Shown here: piece after piece, positions 45,502 through 54,367 of the stretch
Position numbering within the stretch: the stretch's first letter is position 1
How the letters are laid out: every line of letters begins with the position of its first letter
Assembly (NCBI GenBank): GCA_965207565.1
Contig: CBDBMQ010000024.1
Coordinates: forward strand, 124,001 to 188,000
Origin: Bin80 sp965207565
GTDB lineage: Bacteria; Bacteroidota; Rhodothermia; Rhodothermales; Bin80
DNA: 64,000 nucleotides
Reading direction: 5' to 3'
The notes under the pieces: model-generated
Database searches by the model: none
What the model saw: only the letters and a program-made list of their open reading frames with translations
Told to the model about the DNA's origin: nothing
Translations under genes and position numbers: made by a program

Positions 45502-46584
45502 ATGCCCACCAAGAGCATCGAAATGATAGAAGTCTCGCGTCTCCGGCTTGATGCGGAAAATCCTAGGCTTGGAAGACATTTTATCGGTACGCATCCCAGC
45601 CAGAAAAAAGTCCGGGATAAGATGAGTAACTGGACACTTGATGAACTGGCTATCTCGTTCATTGAAAACGGTTTTTGGCCTCAGGAAGCTCTCGTAGTGC
45701 TTGATGACAAGGATACCCCACTGACTGTGTTGGAAGGTAATCGGCGCCTAGCGGCACTACAATTACTCCTTGAGGCGAAAGACGGTAAGCCATACACCTC
45801 CAAGTGGAACGAGATTGCAAATTCGGCTACACCGGAGAGGATTCAGAAATTACACGCCGTTCCATGTATAAAAGTGAACGATCGCCGAGACGTTCAGGCA
45901 TACCTGGGCTTTCGTCATGTGACTGGAATCAAGCAATGGGCTCCTGCGGAGAAGGCATCCTATATTACACATCTGATTGAAGAAGAGGGGCTTTCCTACG
46001 AAGAGGTTATGCGTCGAATTGGCAGCAAAACACCGACCGTGCGCCAACATTACATTGCCTATCGCTTACTGAGCCAGATAGAGGAGGAGGTCGAAGATAT
46101 TTCCCTGAAGGATGTAGAAGAACGTTTCAGTGTAATGTATTTGTCTCTTCGCTCTGCCGGCACGCAGAAGTTTCTCAAGATAGATCTCTCGGCAGAACCC
46201 AGTAAGCAGCTTCGCCCGGTATCAACGTCGCGTTCTAGTAATCTGGCAAACTATGCCGCTTGGCTTTTTGGCACGAAAGAGCAACCTCCATTGTTCCGGG
46301 ATTCCAGGCAGACAGATAGGTTTGGAAAAATTCTTGGTAGTGAGAAAGCGCTGGCATACCTTGAGCGGACCTCAATCCCCATCTTTGAAGTTGCGGAACG
46401 TCTGGCCGGGAGCGAAGAAACCGAGGTATTGAGGTATATCGAGCAAGCAACCGATGAAATGGAGAAAGCGTTGAGCGTAGCTCACCTATACAAGAATTCT
46501 TCCAGAATACGCGAGGCCGTAGATCGGTTCAGGAAAGGAGCAGAAAGATTGATTGAATTGTTCCCAAATCCACCGGCAGAATAA
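45502..46584 (+). CDS. ParB/Srx-fold protein of the RM-like cassette
   Basis: 360 residues from ATG 45502. The N-terminal ParB/sulfiredoxin-like domain shows LRLDAENPRLG, FIENGFWPQEALVVL and the key motif TVLEGNRRLAALQLL (about 75-89). Residues 130-190 form a helix-turn-helix-like ParB middle domain (LSYEEVMRRIGSKTPTVRQH). The C-terminal part is helical. Such proteins bind DNA and use or hydrolyse nucleotides (CTP or ATP); stand-alone versions are common in defence islands. It is followed 16 bp later by the putative nuclease gene, forming an operon with it and the methyltransferase. Confidence 0.8.
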   Translation: MPTKSIEMIEVSRLRLDAENPRLGRHFIGTHPSQKKVRDKMSNWTLDELAISFIENGFWPQEALVVLDDKDTPLTVLEGNRRLAALQLLLEAKDGKPYTSKWNEIANSATPERIQKLHAVPCIKVNDRRDVQAYLGFRHVTGIKQWAPAEKASYITHLIEEEGLSYEEVMRRIGSKTPTVRQHYIAYRLLSQIEEEVEDISLKDVEERFSVMYLSLRSAGTQKFLKIDLSAEPSKQLRPVSTSRSSNLANYAAWLFGTKEQPPLFRDSRQTDRFGKILGSEKALAYLERTSIPIFEVAERLAGSEETEVLRYIEQATDEMEKALSVAHLYKNSSRIREAVDRFRKGAERLIELFPNPPAE

Positions 46585-46600
46585 TCAGAGGGTCTGTCTG

Positions 46601-47533
46601 ATGCTCCGCATTCCCTCTAAGGGACTCCAAAATTCCGTGAACAGACACAATTGCCGTACGGATGTCTTGTCGGACTGGATTGAAGGTTCTGCCCTTTTCA
46701 CTCAAACACGCATCTCTAAGGTCGACGTTCTGGACATGCTCCTTGAAGAACAGGTCTATAGAAACGAGGACTTTGCCTGGGAGTTTATCCTCAACGTATG
46801 GGACGATTTACGGTATCGGGTAGAACATGGAAAAAATTGTGCGCTGCGCATTGATTTAGACGGAGTAACCCCAGAAGGGCATTGGGAAAAATTCCCGGCA
46901 TACTCATTTTGTCTTGCACTGGCTCTCCGGGATTGGTGCTCCTGTGGCGACAATTCCCATCATGAGCAGGGTGAGTTGTTTGAGAGACTCACTGAGTGCT
47001 CTCTGGTCGCAAGAGGTTGGAGATCAAAGAGAACCGGTTGGGCTTCAAAAAATGCTGCCGGTCTGCCTAGATTGGTTGAAGAAATTTCGTCACACATTAA
47101 GGAGCCACTTGGGGGTAATATTGAAGAATGGCTCCCGTCCAGAGGCAAAGATGCCGGCTTGGACCTGATATGTGACCAACTATTTTCGGATGATCGTGGA
47201 GGCCGCCCGCTTTATTTTTTTCAGTGTGCTTCCGGTCGCCAGTGGAAGGACAAGACAAATACTCCAGATCTTCAACTGTGGGCTAAACTCATTGATTTCT
47301 CGAACAGTCCGCTCCGCGGGTTTTCCCTCCCTTATGTTCTGTCAGAAAGGAGGGAGTTTCGGCGCGTGGCCAATAGCATAAACGGTATCCTAATTGACCG
47401 ACTGAGACTTATTGCCCCTCTTGCCGGAGACAGCAACCAAGTTCCTTCCGAGCTTGAATCCGATTTGAAAAATTGGCTAACCCCTCGAATAGAAGCTCTC
47501 ACGTCTGAATCACATGTCAATCAAATTTATTGA
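46601..47533 (+). CDS. Putative restriction endonuclease (PD-(D/E)XK-like)
   Basis: 310 residues from ATG 46601, preceded by AGAGGG. A TTG at 46553 inside the previous gene is possible but less likely. Residues about 180-215 read RGKDAGLDLICDQLF ... PLYFFQCASGRQWKDK. The Asp-x-Gly-Leu-Asp followed by a hydrophobic strand and Gln-Cys-Ala-Ser resembles the D-(E/Q)-x-K core of Mrr-type nucleases, although the usual Lys is not in the exact position. No known family was identified. The 3' end overlaps the methyltransferase start by 20 bp, so the two are coupled, which supports a restriction partner role. Confidence 0.65.
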   Translation: MLRIPSKGLQNSVNRHNCRTDVLSDWIEGSALFTQTRISKVDVLDMLLEEQVYRNEDFAWEFILNVWDDLRYRVEHGKNCALRIDLDGVTPEGHWEKFPAYSFCLALALRDWCSCGDNSHHEQGELFERLTECSLVARGWRSKRTGWASKNAAGLPRLVEEISSHIKEPLGGNIEEWLPSRGKDAGLDLICDQLFSDDRGGRPLYFFQCASGRQWKDKTNTPDLQLWAKLIDFSNSPLRGFSLPYVLSERREFRRVANSINGILIDRLRLIAPLAGDSNQVPSELESDLKNWLTPRIEALTSESHVNQIY

Positions 47534-48808
47534 CTTATTTGCAGGACTGGGAGGGTTTCACCAAGCCCTCAGACAGCGGGGGTCGGAATGTGTTTTTGCG
47601 TCAGAACTCAATCCCCAACTCGCAGACCTTTACAGGCAGAATTTCGGGATTTCACCCCAGGGAGACATCAGAAAGGTCAATCCTTCATCAATTCCAAATC
47701 ACGATGTGCTGTGCGCCGGCTTTCCATGTCAACCTTTCTCCAAAGCAGGCAATCAAAAGGGACTGGAATGCCCGCAATGGGGTGACCTGTTCAGCTATAT
47801 CGTCAAAATCTTAGAGGTCAAAAAACCTCGCTATTTCATTATTGAGAATGTCCCCAACCTTGTTCGGCACAATCACGGCAAAACTTGGGATACTATTTGC
47901 GATCAGCTTCGCGTGGATTATAATATCAGTTTTGAAAAGCTGTCCCCCCACATGTTCGGCATTCCGCAGAAGCGGGAACGTACTTTCATCGTAGGCGACC
48001 GACGAGGCTTGATAGGATTCAGGTGGCCTCTTCCAGATAAATTGCCTGAGCTATCGATCCGTACGGTTCTTGATGACAACCCCAAAGATGCCCTTGTTCT
48101 AAACGAAGACCACCTCAACTATCTTAGAACCTGGCAGGAGTTTATTTCGTCTTTCCCTGTAGATGAAGACCTCCCCTCTTTTCCGATTTGGGCAATGGAA
48201 TTTGGTGCGGACTATCCAGTAGATGGGCCGACCCCACATAAAATGGGCTACACCCAGTTGGGGGAATTCAGGGGATCTTTTGGGCAGCCACTCAAGAACT
48301 TGCCTCCTGAGAATGTCGCAAAAGCTCTTCCCGTGTATGCCCGGACAAAGCAGGATACTTTTCCCCAGTGGAAGATTAGCTTCATCCAAAAGAATCGTGC
48401 TTTCTATTCCCGCTACCAAGAATTGATTGATGGCTGGCTTAACAAGGTTCAGGGGTTTCCCCCCCAGCTTCCAGAAACTTGAGTGGAACTGCAAGGGTGG
48501 TGAGCGGGACATCTGGAAGTATCTACTTCAGTTCCGAGCGAGCGGCATTCGCGTGAGAAGAACCGAAACTGCCCCGTCCCTTATTGCTATGACCACCAGC
48601 CAAGTGCCAATAATAGCATGGCAGAAACGTTACATGACCCCCCCGGGAATGTAGCCGCTTGCAAAGCATGGGGTCGTTGGGGAATCTCCCTGATTCAAAG
48701 GGTGGAGCGTACAGGGCCTTTGGTAATGCTGTAAATGTTGAGGTCGTTTTGAATATTTTCGATGCCCTGGTCAAACGACCAAGCTTCAGTGGCAGAGACT
48801 CCAATTAA
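47514..48808 (+). pseudogene. C5 DNA cytosine methyltransferase with two poly-C frameshifts
   Basis: Motif I FIDLFAGLGGF (5-15), motif IV GFPCQPFSKAG with catalytic Cys72, motif VI ENVPNL (111-116) and motif VIII QKRER (152-156) are present in the first frame, which stops at 48482. The target-recognition and C-terminal motifs continue in other frames: FPPSFQKLEWNCKGGERDIW, LLQFRASGIRV, then RECSRLQSMGSLG and AYRAFGNAVNVEVV (motif X) to TAA 48806-48808. Both frame changes fall in runs of exactly seven C (48459-48465 and 48638-48644); six C in each would restore one reading frame. It methylates cytosine C5 to protect from the adjacent nuclease. It may be decayed, phase-variable, or an artefact of homopolymer sequencing. 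Confidence 0.85.
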
Positions 48809-48829
48809 GCGCAGAAACTATTGTCACCG

Positions 48830-48968
48830 TCAGATCTGCTCCGCAACGATTTTCTTAATGGTGTTTTCAACGGCGACCTCCCCCAGATTCTCCTCTATGT
48901 TCGCGAGATAGTGTCGACAGAATGCCAGATCAAGGGCCTCCATACCCAACTCAGTCCCACGCTCCATC
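48830..48968 (-). CDS. Short ORF or gene tail
   Basis: Minus-strand ATG 48968 encodes 45 residues (MERGTELGMEALDLAFCRHY ... ENTIKKIVAEQI) ending TGA. The frame continues upstream without a stop for about ten codons (SISKLSPEQ) before a TGA near the intron junction. Composition is protein-like. It may be a small gene or the 3' end of a gene cut by the insertions. Not recognised. Confidence 0.45.
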
Positions 48969-48986
48969 TGCTCAGGAGAGAGTTTG

Positions 48987-49008
48987 GATATTGAGATTCA
49001 AATTGCCC
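48987..49008. repeat. Right 22-bp inverted repeat of the RM-like cassette
   Basis: Exact reverse complement of 45301-45322. It lies one base from the 3' end of the group II intron at 49010, so it is that intron's 3' exon. Confidence 0.8.
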
Positions 49009-49065
49009 ATCGCGGTAGGGACCCAGGTTTCCCTGGGCCCCCCGCACAGATCCGGACGTGCGCGT

Positions 49066-51206
49066 TAACGCATCCGGCTCCTCCCTTGGGTTACACTCGC
49101 GTGCATAACGGAAAATCGTCTCGCTGGCCAGTCGTGGCGTATTTTCAGCTTCGGCCAATAACGCTGCGTTAGGGCCTCCACCTGCTCCCATGTTGTCCGA
49201 TCCTTCTGGGACCGCCGACGTAGGACACAGAGCCAGGCCCATTTCAGGCACCTAAAACATCTTCGTAGGTACGGGTAGCTCCATGGTACGGCGTAGTAGT
49301 TCAGCCAGCCATTCAGAACTTGCCCAAGCCATATGCCCGTGTCATGCACGCTTTGGTGCATCCAGTGCCACAGCTCCTTACGAATTCGTTTTATGAAACG
49401 CGCCATACGCTTCGCGATTGGTTTACGGCCCAATCCGAATTTTCCTTTGCGGGTCTTACGGCAGTAATGCGTAAATCCCAGAAAGTCAAAGGTCTTGGGC
49501 TTACCTTCTCCTCGGTTTCTACGGCGTTCGATCGCATCTCGACCGAATTCAATCAGTCGCGTTTTGTCGGGATGCAGACTCAATCCGAATTTCTCCAGTC
49601 GGGTCCGCAAGGCCAGTAGAAATTTCTCCGCCTCCTCCTTGTACTTTCCACAAAATCGTCCGCGTAACGAACGATATACGACTCCCCTACGATCTTGCGT
49701 GATTTGCGCTGGGACTTGAACCATAAGTCCAGCACGTAATGAAGATAGATGTTCGCCAGGATCGGCGAGATTACCGCGCCTTGCGGCGTACCCCGCTTAC
49801 TCTCCCGCCAGTTTCCATTCTCCATTACCCCCGCTTTCAGGAATTTTGTGATGAGACGAAGTACCCGTTTGTCCGCGATCCGGTGTTCCAGGAAGCGGAT
49901 TAACCACTCCTGTTCAACCATATCAAAGAACTTTCGGATGTCCGCATCAACCACATAGTTGACCCGTCGGCGTTCGATCACATATGCTAAGGCATCCAGA
50001 CCGTTGTGGGCACTTCGGCCCGGCCTGAATCCATAGCTGAACCCGCAGAACTCCATCTCGTAGATGGGCTAGCGCGGTAGGGGCCCGGATTACTCCGGGC
50101 CCCCCGCACAGATCCGGACGTGCGCGTTAACGCATCCGGCTCCTCCCTTGGGTCGCACCATCGTGCATAACGGCATGATTGCCGTAGCCGATTGATCCCA
50201 TAGACTCACTGATCCATCTCTGTGTATGGCGTGAGTTCGGATCTCCCAGCTTCCCCTTGGGTGGGGACCTTCGCTCCAGCGACTCCGCAGGTCTCCCCTT
50301 GTTCGCCGCCTTCATCGCTACTATGTCCCCATCTGACTGCTCTATCCCGTGCATCACAGGCTTCAGCGTCTTCCGCCTTCCCTGCATGGTTCCAACTCTG
50401 CGTTTAGGACAGGATAGAGCCCTCCCAGGTCCCGACAAAATGCGTGCGTACGTCCGTGAGTTCTTAGACACCGTGGGCCTGTATGCCGCCTCACCATGGT
50501 AGTGACATACATGTTGCCTTCGACCTCTTGGACGACCTCGGCGACCCAAATAATAACAATTTCGATGCTCAATAGCTCCGGCCATACGTACCTCTACCGA
50601 CGCTTCGTCGTGATCCTCGCGGAGCACAACGCACGGCTCAAGGAAGTATGTGATTGGTTGCATCTTCATACTACGGGACTTTCACCCGCTACATTTTGCC
50701 AGTTAGCCTGGCGCACCCAAGATATATTTCACCATCGCATGCTGGACAATCTTGTCTTCCAGTGCTGCGATCCCGAGCGGTCGTGTGCCCCCATCAGGCT
50801 TCGGGATATTCACCCGCCTGCTGGGGGTCGCTCGAAACGATCCACGGTGTACGCGTGTACAGAGATCCGCAAGGTTGCGGTCCAAGTTCTCGCTGTACGC
50901 CGCCCACGTCACTTGATCCACTCCCGGTGACGCATCTCGCTTTAGTGCGAAAAACGCCGCCCTCAGTGAGTCCTCATTGATGTGGTGCAAGAGCGTTGTA
51001 AGTTTCTCCTCTGGGTTCCGTCGTACGAATTCCCGTATCCGTTCCTTCCCTTGGTGCACACTTGCCCATTTCTGTGCATGGTGTGTGGTAGGATCTTGCG
51101 GATTCCCCTCGGGTAGAGGCCTTCGCTCCGACCGTTCCGCGGATGGTTCCTTGTTCACGGTCTTCCTCACTACTATGCCTCTATCTGACTTCTCCATCTC
51201 GTGCAT
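49066..51206 (-). pseudogene. Group II intron reverse transcriptase/maturase, split and frameshifted
   Basis: The N-terminal part (51206-50717) reads MHEMEKSDRGIVV ... PLGIAALEDKIVQHAMVKYIL. Removing the nested intron joins it in frame to PIYEMEFCGFSYGFRPGRSA (50070 onward). RT motifs follow: VVDADIRKFFDMV, KRGTPQGAVISPILANIYLHY and RYADDFV. Immediately after the catalytic YADD a 1-nt gain or 2-nt loss near 49650 shifts to the frame encoding GKYKEEAEKFLLAL, FDFLGFTHYC and the maturase region LNGWLNYYAVP. No endonuclease domain. It is inactive because of the insertion and the frameshift. Confidence 0.82.
50071..50716 (-). ncRNA. ORF-less group II intron nested in another intron's reverse transcriptase
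   Basis: 646 nt. It begins GTGCGCCAGGCTAACTGGCA at 50716 and ends CCCCTACCGCGCT at 50071. Domain V (50111-50142) is identical in sequence to that of the host intron (49049-49080). Its remnant open frame keeps about 50 codons of the family's reverse transcriptase N-terminus, then jumps to the family's C-terminal tail (TQGRSRMR), showing an internal deletion of the RT. Excision rejoins ...KYIL and (E)PIYEMEF in frame. Splicing would need a maturase in trans. Confidence 0.8.
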
Positions 51207-51568
51207 CTTAGGCTTCGGCGTCTTCCGCCTTCTCTAAACGGCCCCGTACGACGGCAGGGCAAGATGGAGACCTCCCAGGTCCCAGCAAAGTGCGTACGTG
51301 CGTCCCTGAGTTCTCGGACACCGTGGGCCCATAGGTCCTCTCACCATAGCGATGACCTACATGTTGCCTTCGACCATTTCCACGGCCTCGGCGACCCAGA
51401 TGATGACCATTTCGATGCTCAATAGCTCCGGCCACACGCTCCGCTACCGACACTTCATCGGGACCCTCGCGGATCACTACGCACGGCTCGCGGAAATATG
51501 TGTTTCGGTTAAACTTCATATTACGGGACTTGCACCCGCTACACTTTGCCAGTTAGCCTGGCGTTCAC

Positions 51569-52206
51569 ATATCCATATTCACATTCTCAATTTGTTCCAA
51601 CTGCGCTGGGATAAATCCCGCATACCAAGCCTGTAGACTCGATTTTGTCCGACCTTCACGCACATTCAGAACCCTCCTCATTTTGGGATCCGATACAATG
51701 ATCACATAATCATGCCGCTTACGAAAAGAGGTCTCATCCACGCAGATGTGGGTGGGAGACAACTCCGCTCTTCGCGCAAGCCCCCGGTGTACCGCACGTT
51801 GCATGATCCCGTCAATGGTGTTCCATCTCACACCCATCAAACGGGCAACGGCGGAAACACTCGTCTCCTTCAGCCAGTCAATCACCAATGCCTCATAGGC
51901 AAACGTTACCCCCGCATTCGTCGAGGCCCAGGGAACCGATACGGTCCGAACTCCATGATCTGAACACTGCACACGCGCAACCTCTGCTACCACGAACGTA
52001 CGATACTTCCGCGCGCGCCACCGACGAGGACGACGATCATACACGGAACAAACCTGATCACACTTCGAACATCACAGCGTAGACGTGTCCATGCAAATAA
52101 CATGAATCTCCACTTCTTTGGCCGCACGGTTCGTCGTCATCCGGGAAACCTCCCAGGGAGACTCGATGCCATATACCTGACTGATCTCTTTGATCTCGAT
52201 CTTCAT
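51569..52206 (-). pseudogene. 5' fragment of an ISL3-type transposase with a stop codon, cut by the intron
   Basis: From ATG 52206 (MKIEIKEISQVYGIESPWEV) the frame reaches a TGA at 52072-52074, in the place of an Arg of the CxxC zinc motif (compare LRCPEC in the intact ISL3 protein). It continues in the same frame with CSKCDQVCSVYDRRPRRW, CVDETSFRKRHDY and ends at NVNMDM where the group II intron begins at 51568. The second half is absent from the window. It is related to but distinct from the transposase at 35418-36665. Confidence 0.82.
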
Positions 52207-52520
52207 GAAACTAATTTGGATGGTTAAAACTGTCGAAAACTTTGGGGGAATGTCTCCCAAGGTAGACTGAAAATAACGGTAAACTCAGTCGGCACCTTTC
52301 AAAGTATCTCCAAATCTAATGGTGCTTCCATTATATTTGGGGAAGAGACTAACTTATAAGCTGAACGGTTTCTGGCACAAGATGGCAAGGATGCCGCATA
52401 TTTCTGGCTTGACAGTGCCTTCACAAAAAACCGCAACAATTATTACACATCTACGGTGTATTGTGTGTAATGTACTGCTACAGTAAGGTGATCTAATCTT
52501 TGACGCTTGGGAGGAATGTT
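52207..52520. other. Upstream region of the toxin-antitoxin pair
   Basis: No gene. TTGACA occurs near 52406 as a possible -35-like element, and an inverted repeat at 52442-52471 is listed separately. The remaining 100 bp nearest the ISL3-type fragment may contain its terminal region but no clear repeat was found. Confidence 0.4.
52442..52471. promoter_or_regulatory. Possible operator of the toxin-antitoxin operon
   Basis: ATTACACA (52442-52449) and TGTGTAAT (52464-52471) form a perfect 8-bp inverted repeat with a 14-nt spacer. It lies 50 bp before the antitoxin start, a position usual for autoregulatory sites. Function is inferred only. Confidence 0.5.
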
Positions 52521-52991
52521 ATGGATACACAAACTAGTGTGTTTGATGTAGCTGCATATATCTTAAAAAAATCAGGTCCCATGACGACATGGAAGCTTCA
52601 AAAGCTGGTATACTATTGCCAAGCATGGTCGCTTGTGTGGGATGGCGACCAGATGTTTGATGACGAAATTGAAGCATGGGCCAACGGCCCGGTATGCAGA
52701 AAACTGTATGAGAAGCACAAGGGGCAATTCCGTATCGGTAAACTACCAATAGGGGATGCCAGTGTGTTGATGGAGAACCAGAGGGAAACTGTAGATGCAG
52801 TTTTACGAGATTATGGAAATAGATCACCAAAATGGTTAAGTGATCTAACCCACATGGAAGACCCATGGAAAAAGGCAAGAAGAGGTATCCCAAGGAGTGA
52901 AAGAGGTGAATCCGTTATCTCTAAAGAGTCTATGGCTGAATATTATGAGAGCCTACACGAAGAAGATGGTGCTTGGCTAAGTGAGTCCTAA
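52521..52991 (+). CDS. Panacea (DUF4065) domain antitoxin
   Basis: 156 residues from ATG 52521, with GGGAGGAA about 8 nt upstream deciding the start over the upstream in-frame codon at 52500. VAAYILKKSGPMTTWKLQKLV, YYCQAWSLVW and IEAWANGPVCRKLYEKHKG are hallmarks of the Panacea domain, found in SocA-like antitoxins and the PanAT family. The antitoxin neutralises a partner toxin, usually by direct binding. The downstream gene overlaps its end by 11 bp, the classic arrangement. Confidence 0.88.
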   Translation: MDTQTSVFDVAAYILKKSGPMTTWKLQKLVYYCQAWSLVWDGDQMFDDEIEAWANGPVCRKLYEKHKGQFRIGKLPIGDASVLMENQRETVDAVLRDYGNRSPKWLSDLTHMEDPWKKARRGIPRSERGESVISKESMAEYYESLHEEDGAWLSES

Positions 52992-53487
52992 AAAGAGGGG
53001 ACGTGCAGGACGACATAAGCAAGGAACAAAAAGATCGCTTGCCCAAAATGTACCTTCAGGAGATAAGCGGACCCATCGAGAAGGACAAAATAGTTTCCAA
53101 CAAAAACCCGTCTGGTCTTTTGAGGTGTTAGATATAGAAGGACCATGGGGTTGGAATAACGACAAGGTGACATCCATATTATGGACTGAAATAGTGCCCA
53201 AACTGCAAAGTTTTGAAACCATGACTTGGGGCGAAATAACTCAACAGGCAGGAGGACGCAAACATGGCAACAACCACCACTTCATAAGCGTTGAGGCTTT
53301 GACGCGTAAAGTACAAAAAAGACTGTCGGCGATCAGACAAGATGATATAGATGAGATTTTTTCTTTTAGGCTCAAAGCGAAAACACGCATTTATGGCCTT
53401 ACAGAAGGTCAAGTGTTTAAATTACTTTGGTATGATCCCTTTCATGGCAACAACAGGGAGGCCGTAGTATCAGTGACGCAAAAATAA
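52981..53487 (+). CDS. Putative toxin partner of the Panacea antitoxin
   Basis: 168 residues starting at GTG 52981 inside the last codons of the antitoxin gene. The N-terminus is basic (MSPKKRGRAGRHKQGTKRSL). The C-terminal half, KAKTRIYGLTEGQVFKLLWYDPFHG, is a compact beta-strand-rich fold; Trp-Tyr-Asp-Pro-x-His is recalled from small proteins paired with Panacea antitoxins. The target is not apparent from sequence. Toxin identity rests on the operon structure. Confidence 0.7.
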   Translation: MSPKKRGRAGRHKQGTKRSLAQNVPSGDKRTHREGQNSFQQKPVWSFEVLDIEGPWGWNNDKVTSILWTEIVPKLQSFETMTWGEITQQAGGRKHGNNHHFISVEALTRKVQKRLSAIRQDDIDEIFSFRLKAKTRIYGLTEGQVFKLLWYDPFHGNNREAVVSVTQK

Positions 53488-54010
53488 CCTTATACCTAGT
53501 CCCTTTTCCAATCAACTACTTCTTATCCTCTACCCTCAACATTCACGGTAGAACCGCAAAGTTTACTATTGATCAGTATGCTTAACCCACGTTCACCTCG
53601 TATGCTCCCGATATTTGTAGTATTTCCACTACCTGCTTTATCACTGGAAATTCTCCATTCCTCCTGCACAAAAACCCTAACATCGTCAAAATGCATATTC
53701 CGACCATGTGGGACACTGACTCCGAGCCATGCAGGCCCTTCTATAGTGAATTTCTGCTATGACGGGCGGCCAACGCGACGGCCATCATTGCCACAAATTA
53801 GAGCGGGCTTGGGCCTGAGAGAGATTGGGGACAATCGGAGATCCTTCCAGGTGAAGTGTTTCCGGCAACCGTGCCGCACCTTCAACAGGCTTCGCCGCAC
53901 TGTGAAATCAAATTCCCGAAGAAAAAACCCAAACCAGTCCGGAGATTCAGTCTCGCCCTGCATTTTGCTTAAACTGTAACAGAAAGTGCACTTCTAAATG
54001 CCGCCGTCGC
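53488..54010. other. Gap before the conjugation genes
   Basis: 520 bp with no confident gene. A 68-codon minus-strand ORF (53963-53757, MQGETESPDWFGFF...) has plausible composition but no recognised family. A trbB/virB11 ATPase gene, which precedes trbC in the usual order, is absent. Confidence 0.45.
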
Positions 54011-54367
54011 GTGTACCACAGGAAACCATCCATCTACACGCGAATGCTACTTCATCGAATACGACTCTTGTCTTCTGCGGCCGTGATCGGATCTGTCATG
54101 GTTCTGCTCCCCGTCCTTGTCGATGCCAGCGGTGTCGGAGGGGTCAGGGTCGCAACCTCCACGGTATCCAAGATCGTTGGGCTGCTCACCGGTGATCTGG
54201 CCACGGCTGCATTCCTCTTGATCATTGTTCTGGGCGGTCTCGCCTGGTGGGTGACCCGCTCCAGCCGTGCCGGCGAAATCCTCGGCCGAACCGTGATGGG
54301 GGCCGTAATCATCTTTGGAGCCGTCCAGATCAGTGAGTTCTTTTCCTTCCAGGGCGCCGTCATCTGA
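54011..54367 (+). CDS. trbC: TrbC/VirB2-like conjugative pilin
   Basis: 118 residues from ATG 54011, or 107 from the in-frame ATG 54044, which begins a cleaner signal segment (MLLHRIRLLSSAAVIGSVMV). Two further hydrophobic segments follow (AAFLLIIVLGGLAWWV and TVMGAVIIFGAVQIS), the topology of VirB2/TrbC major pilins. Its stop overlaps the next start (TGATG). First gene of the conserved trbC-D-E-J-L-F order. Confidence 0.82.
   Translation: MYHRKPSIYTRMLLHRIRLLSSAAVIGSVMVLLPVLVDASGVGGVRVATSTVSKIVGLLTGDLATAAFLLIIVLGGLAWWVTRSSRAGEILGRTVMGAVIIFGAVQISEFFSFQGAVI

Larger units (their letters stand above)
49010..51568 (-). mobile_element. Group II intron with a second intron nested in its reverse transcriptase
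   Basis: The minus-strand RNA starts GTGAACGCCAGGCTAACTGG at 51568 and ends CCCTACCGCGAT at 49010. Domain V at 49049-49080 is GAGCCGGATGCG, loop TTAA, CGCGCACGTCCGGATC, with its AGC triad. The internal reverse transcriptase is interrupted by the intron at 50071-50716 and also frameshifted. The 5' exon is an ISL3-type transposase gene (cut after NVNMDM). The 3' exon is not the rest of that gene but the 22-bp repeat of the RM-like cassette, so the flanks have been rearranged. Confidence 0.8.

Noticed and set aside
50127..50669. 180-codon minus-strand ORF
   Set aside because: It is translation of group II intron RNA structure (domain I to domain V); only a short part corresponds to the former reverse transcriptase start.
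51208..51519. 103-codon minus-strand ORF
   Set aside because: It lies in the 5' structural region of the host group II intron and mirrors the same artefact in the nested intron.
25606..52074. Stop codon reassignment (in-frame TGA at 25606 and 52072, TAG at 39231)
   Set aside because: TGA and TAG are both affected, only in mobile or damaged genes, while intact genes here end in TAA, TAG and TGA normally. Point mutations explain the cases.
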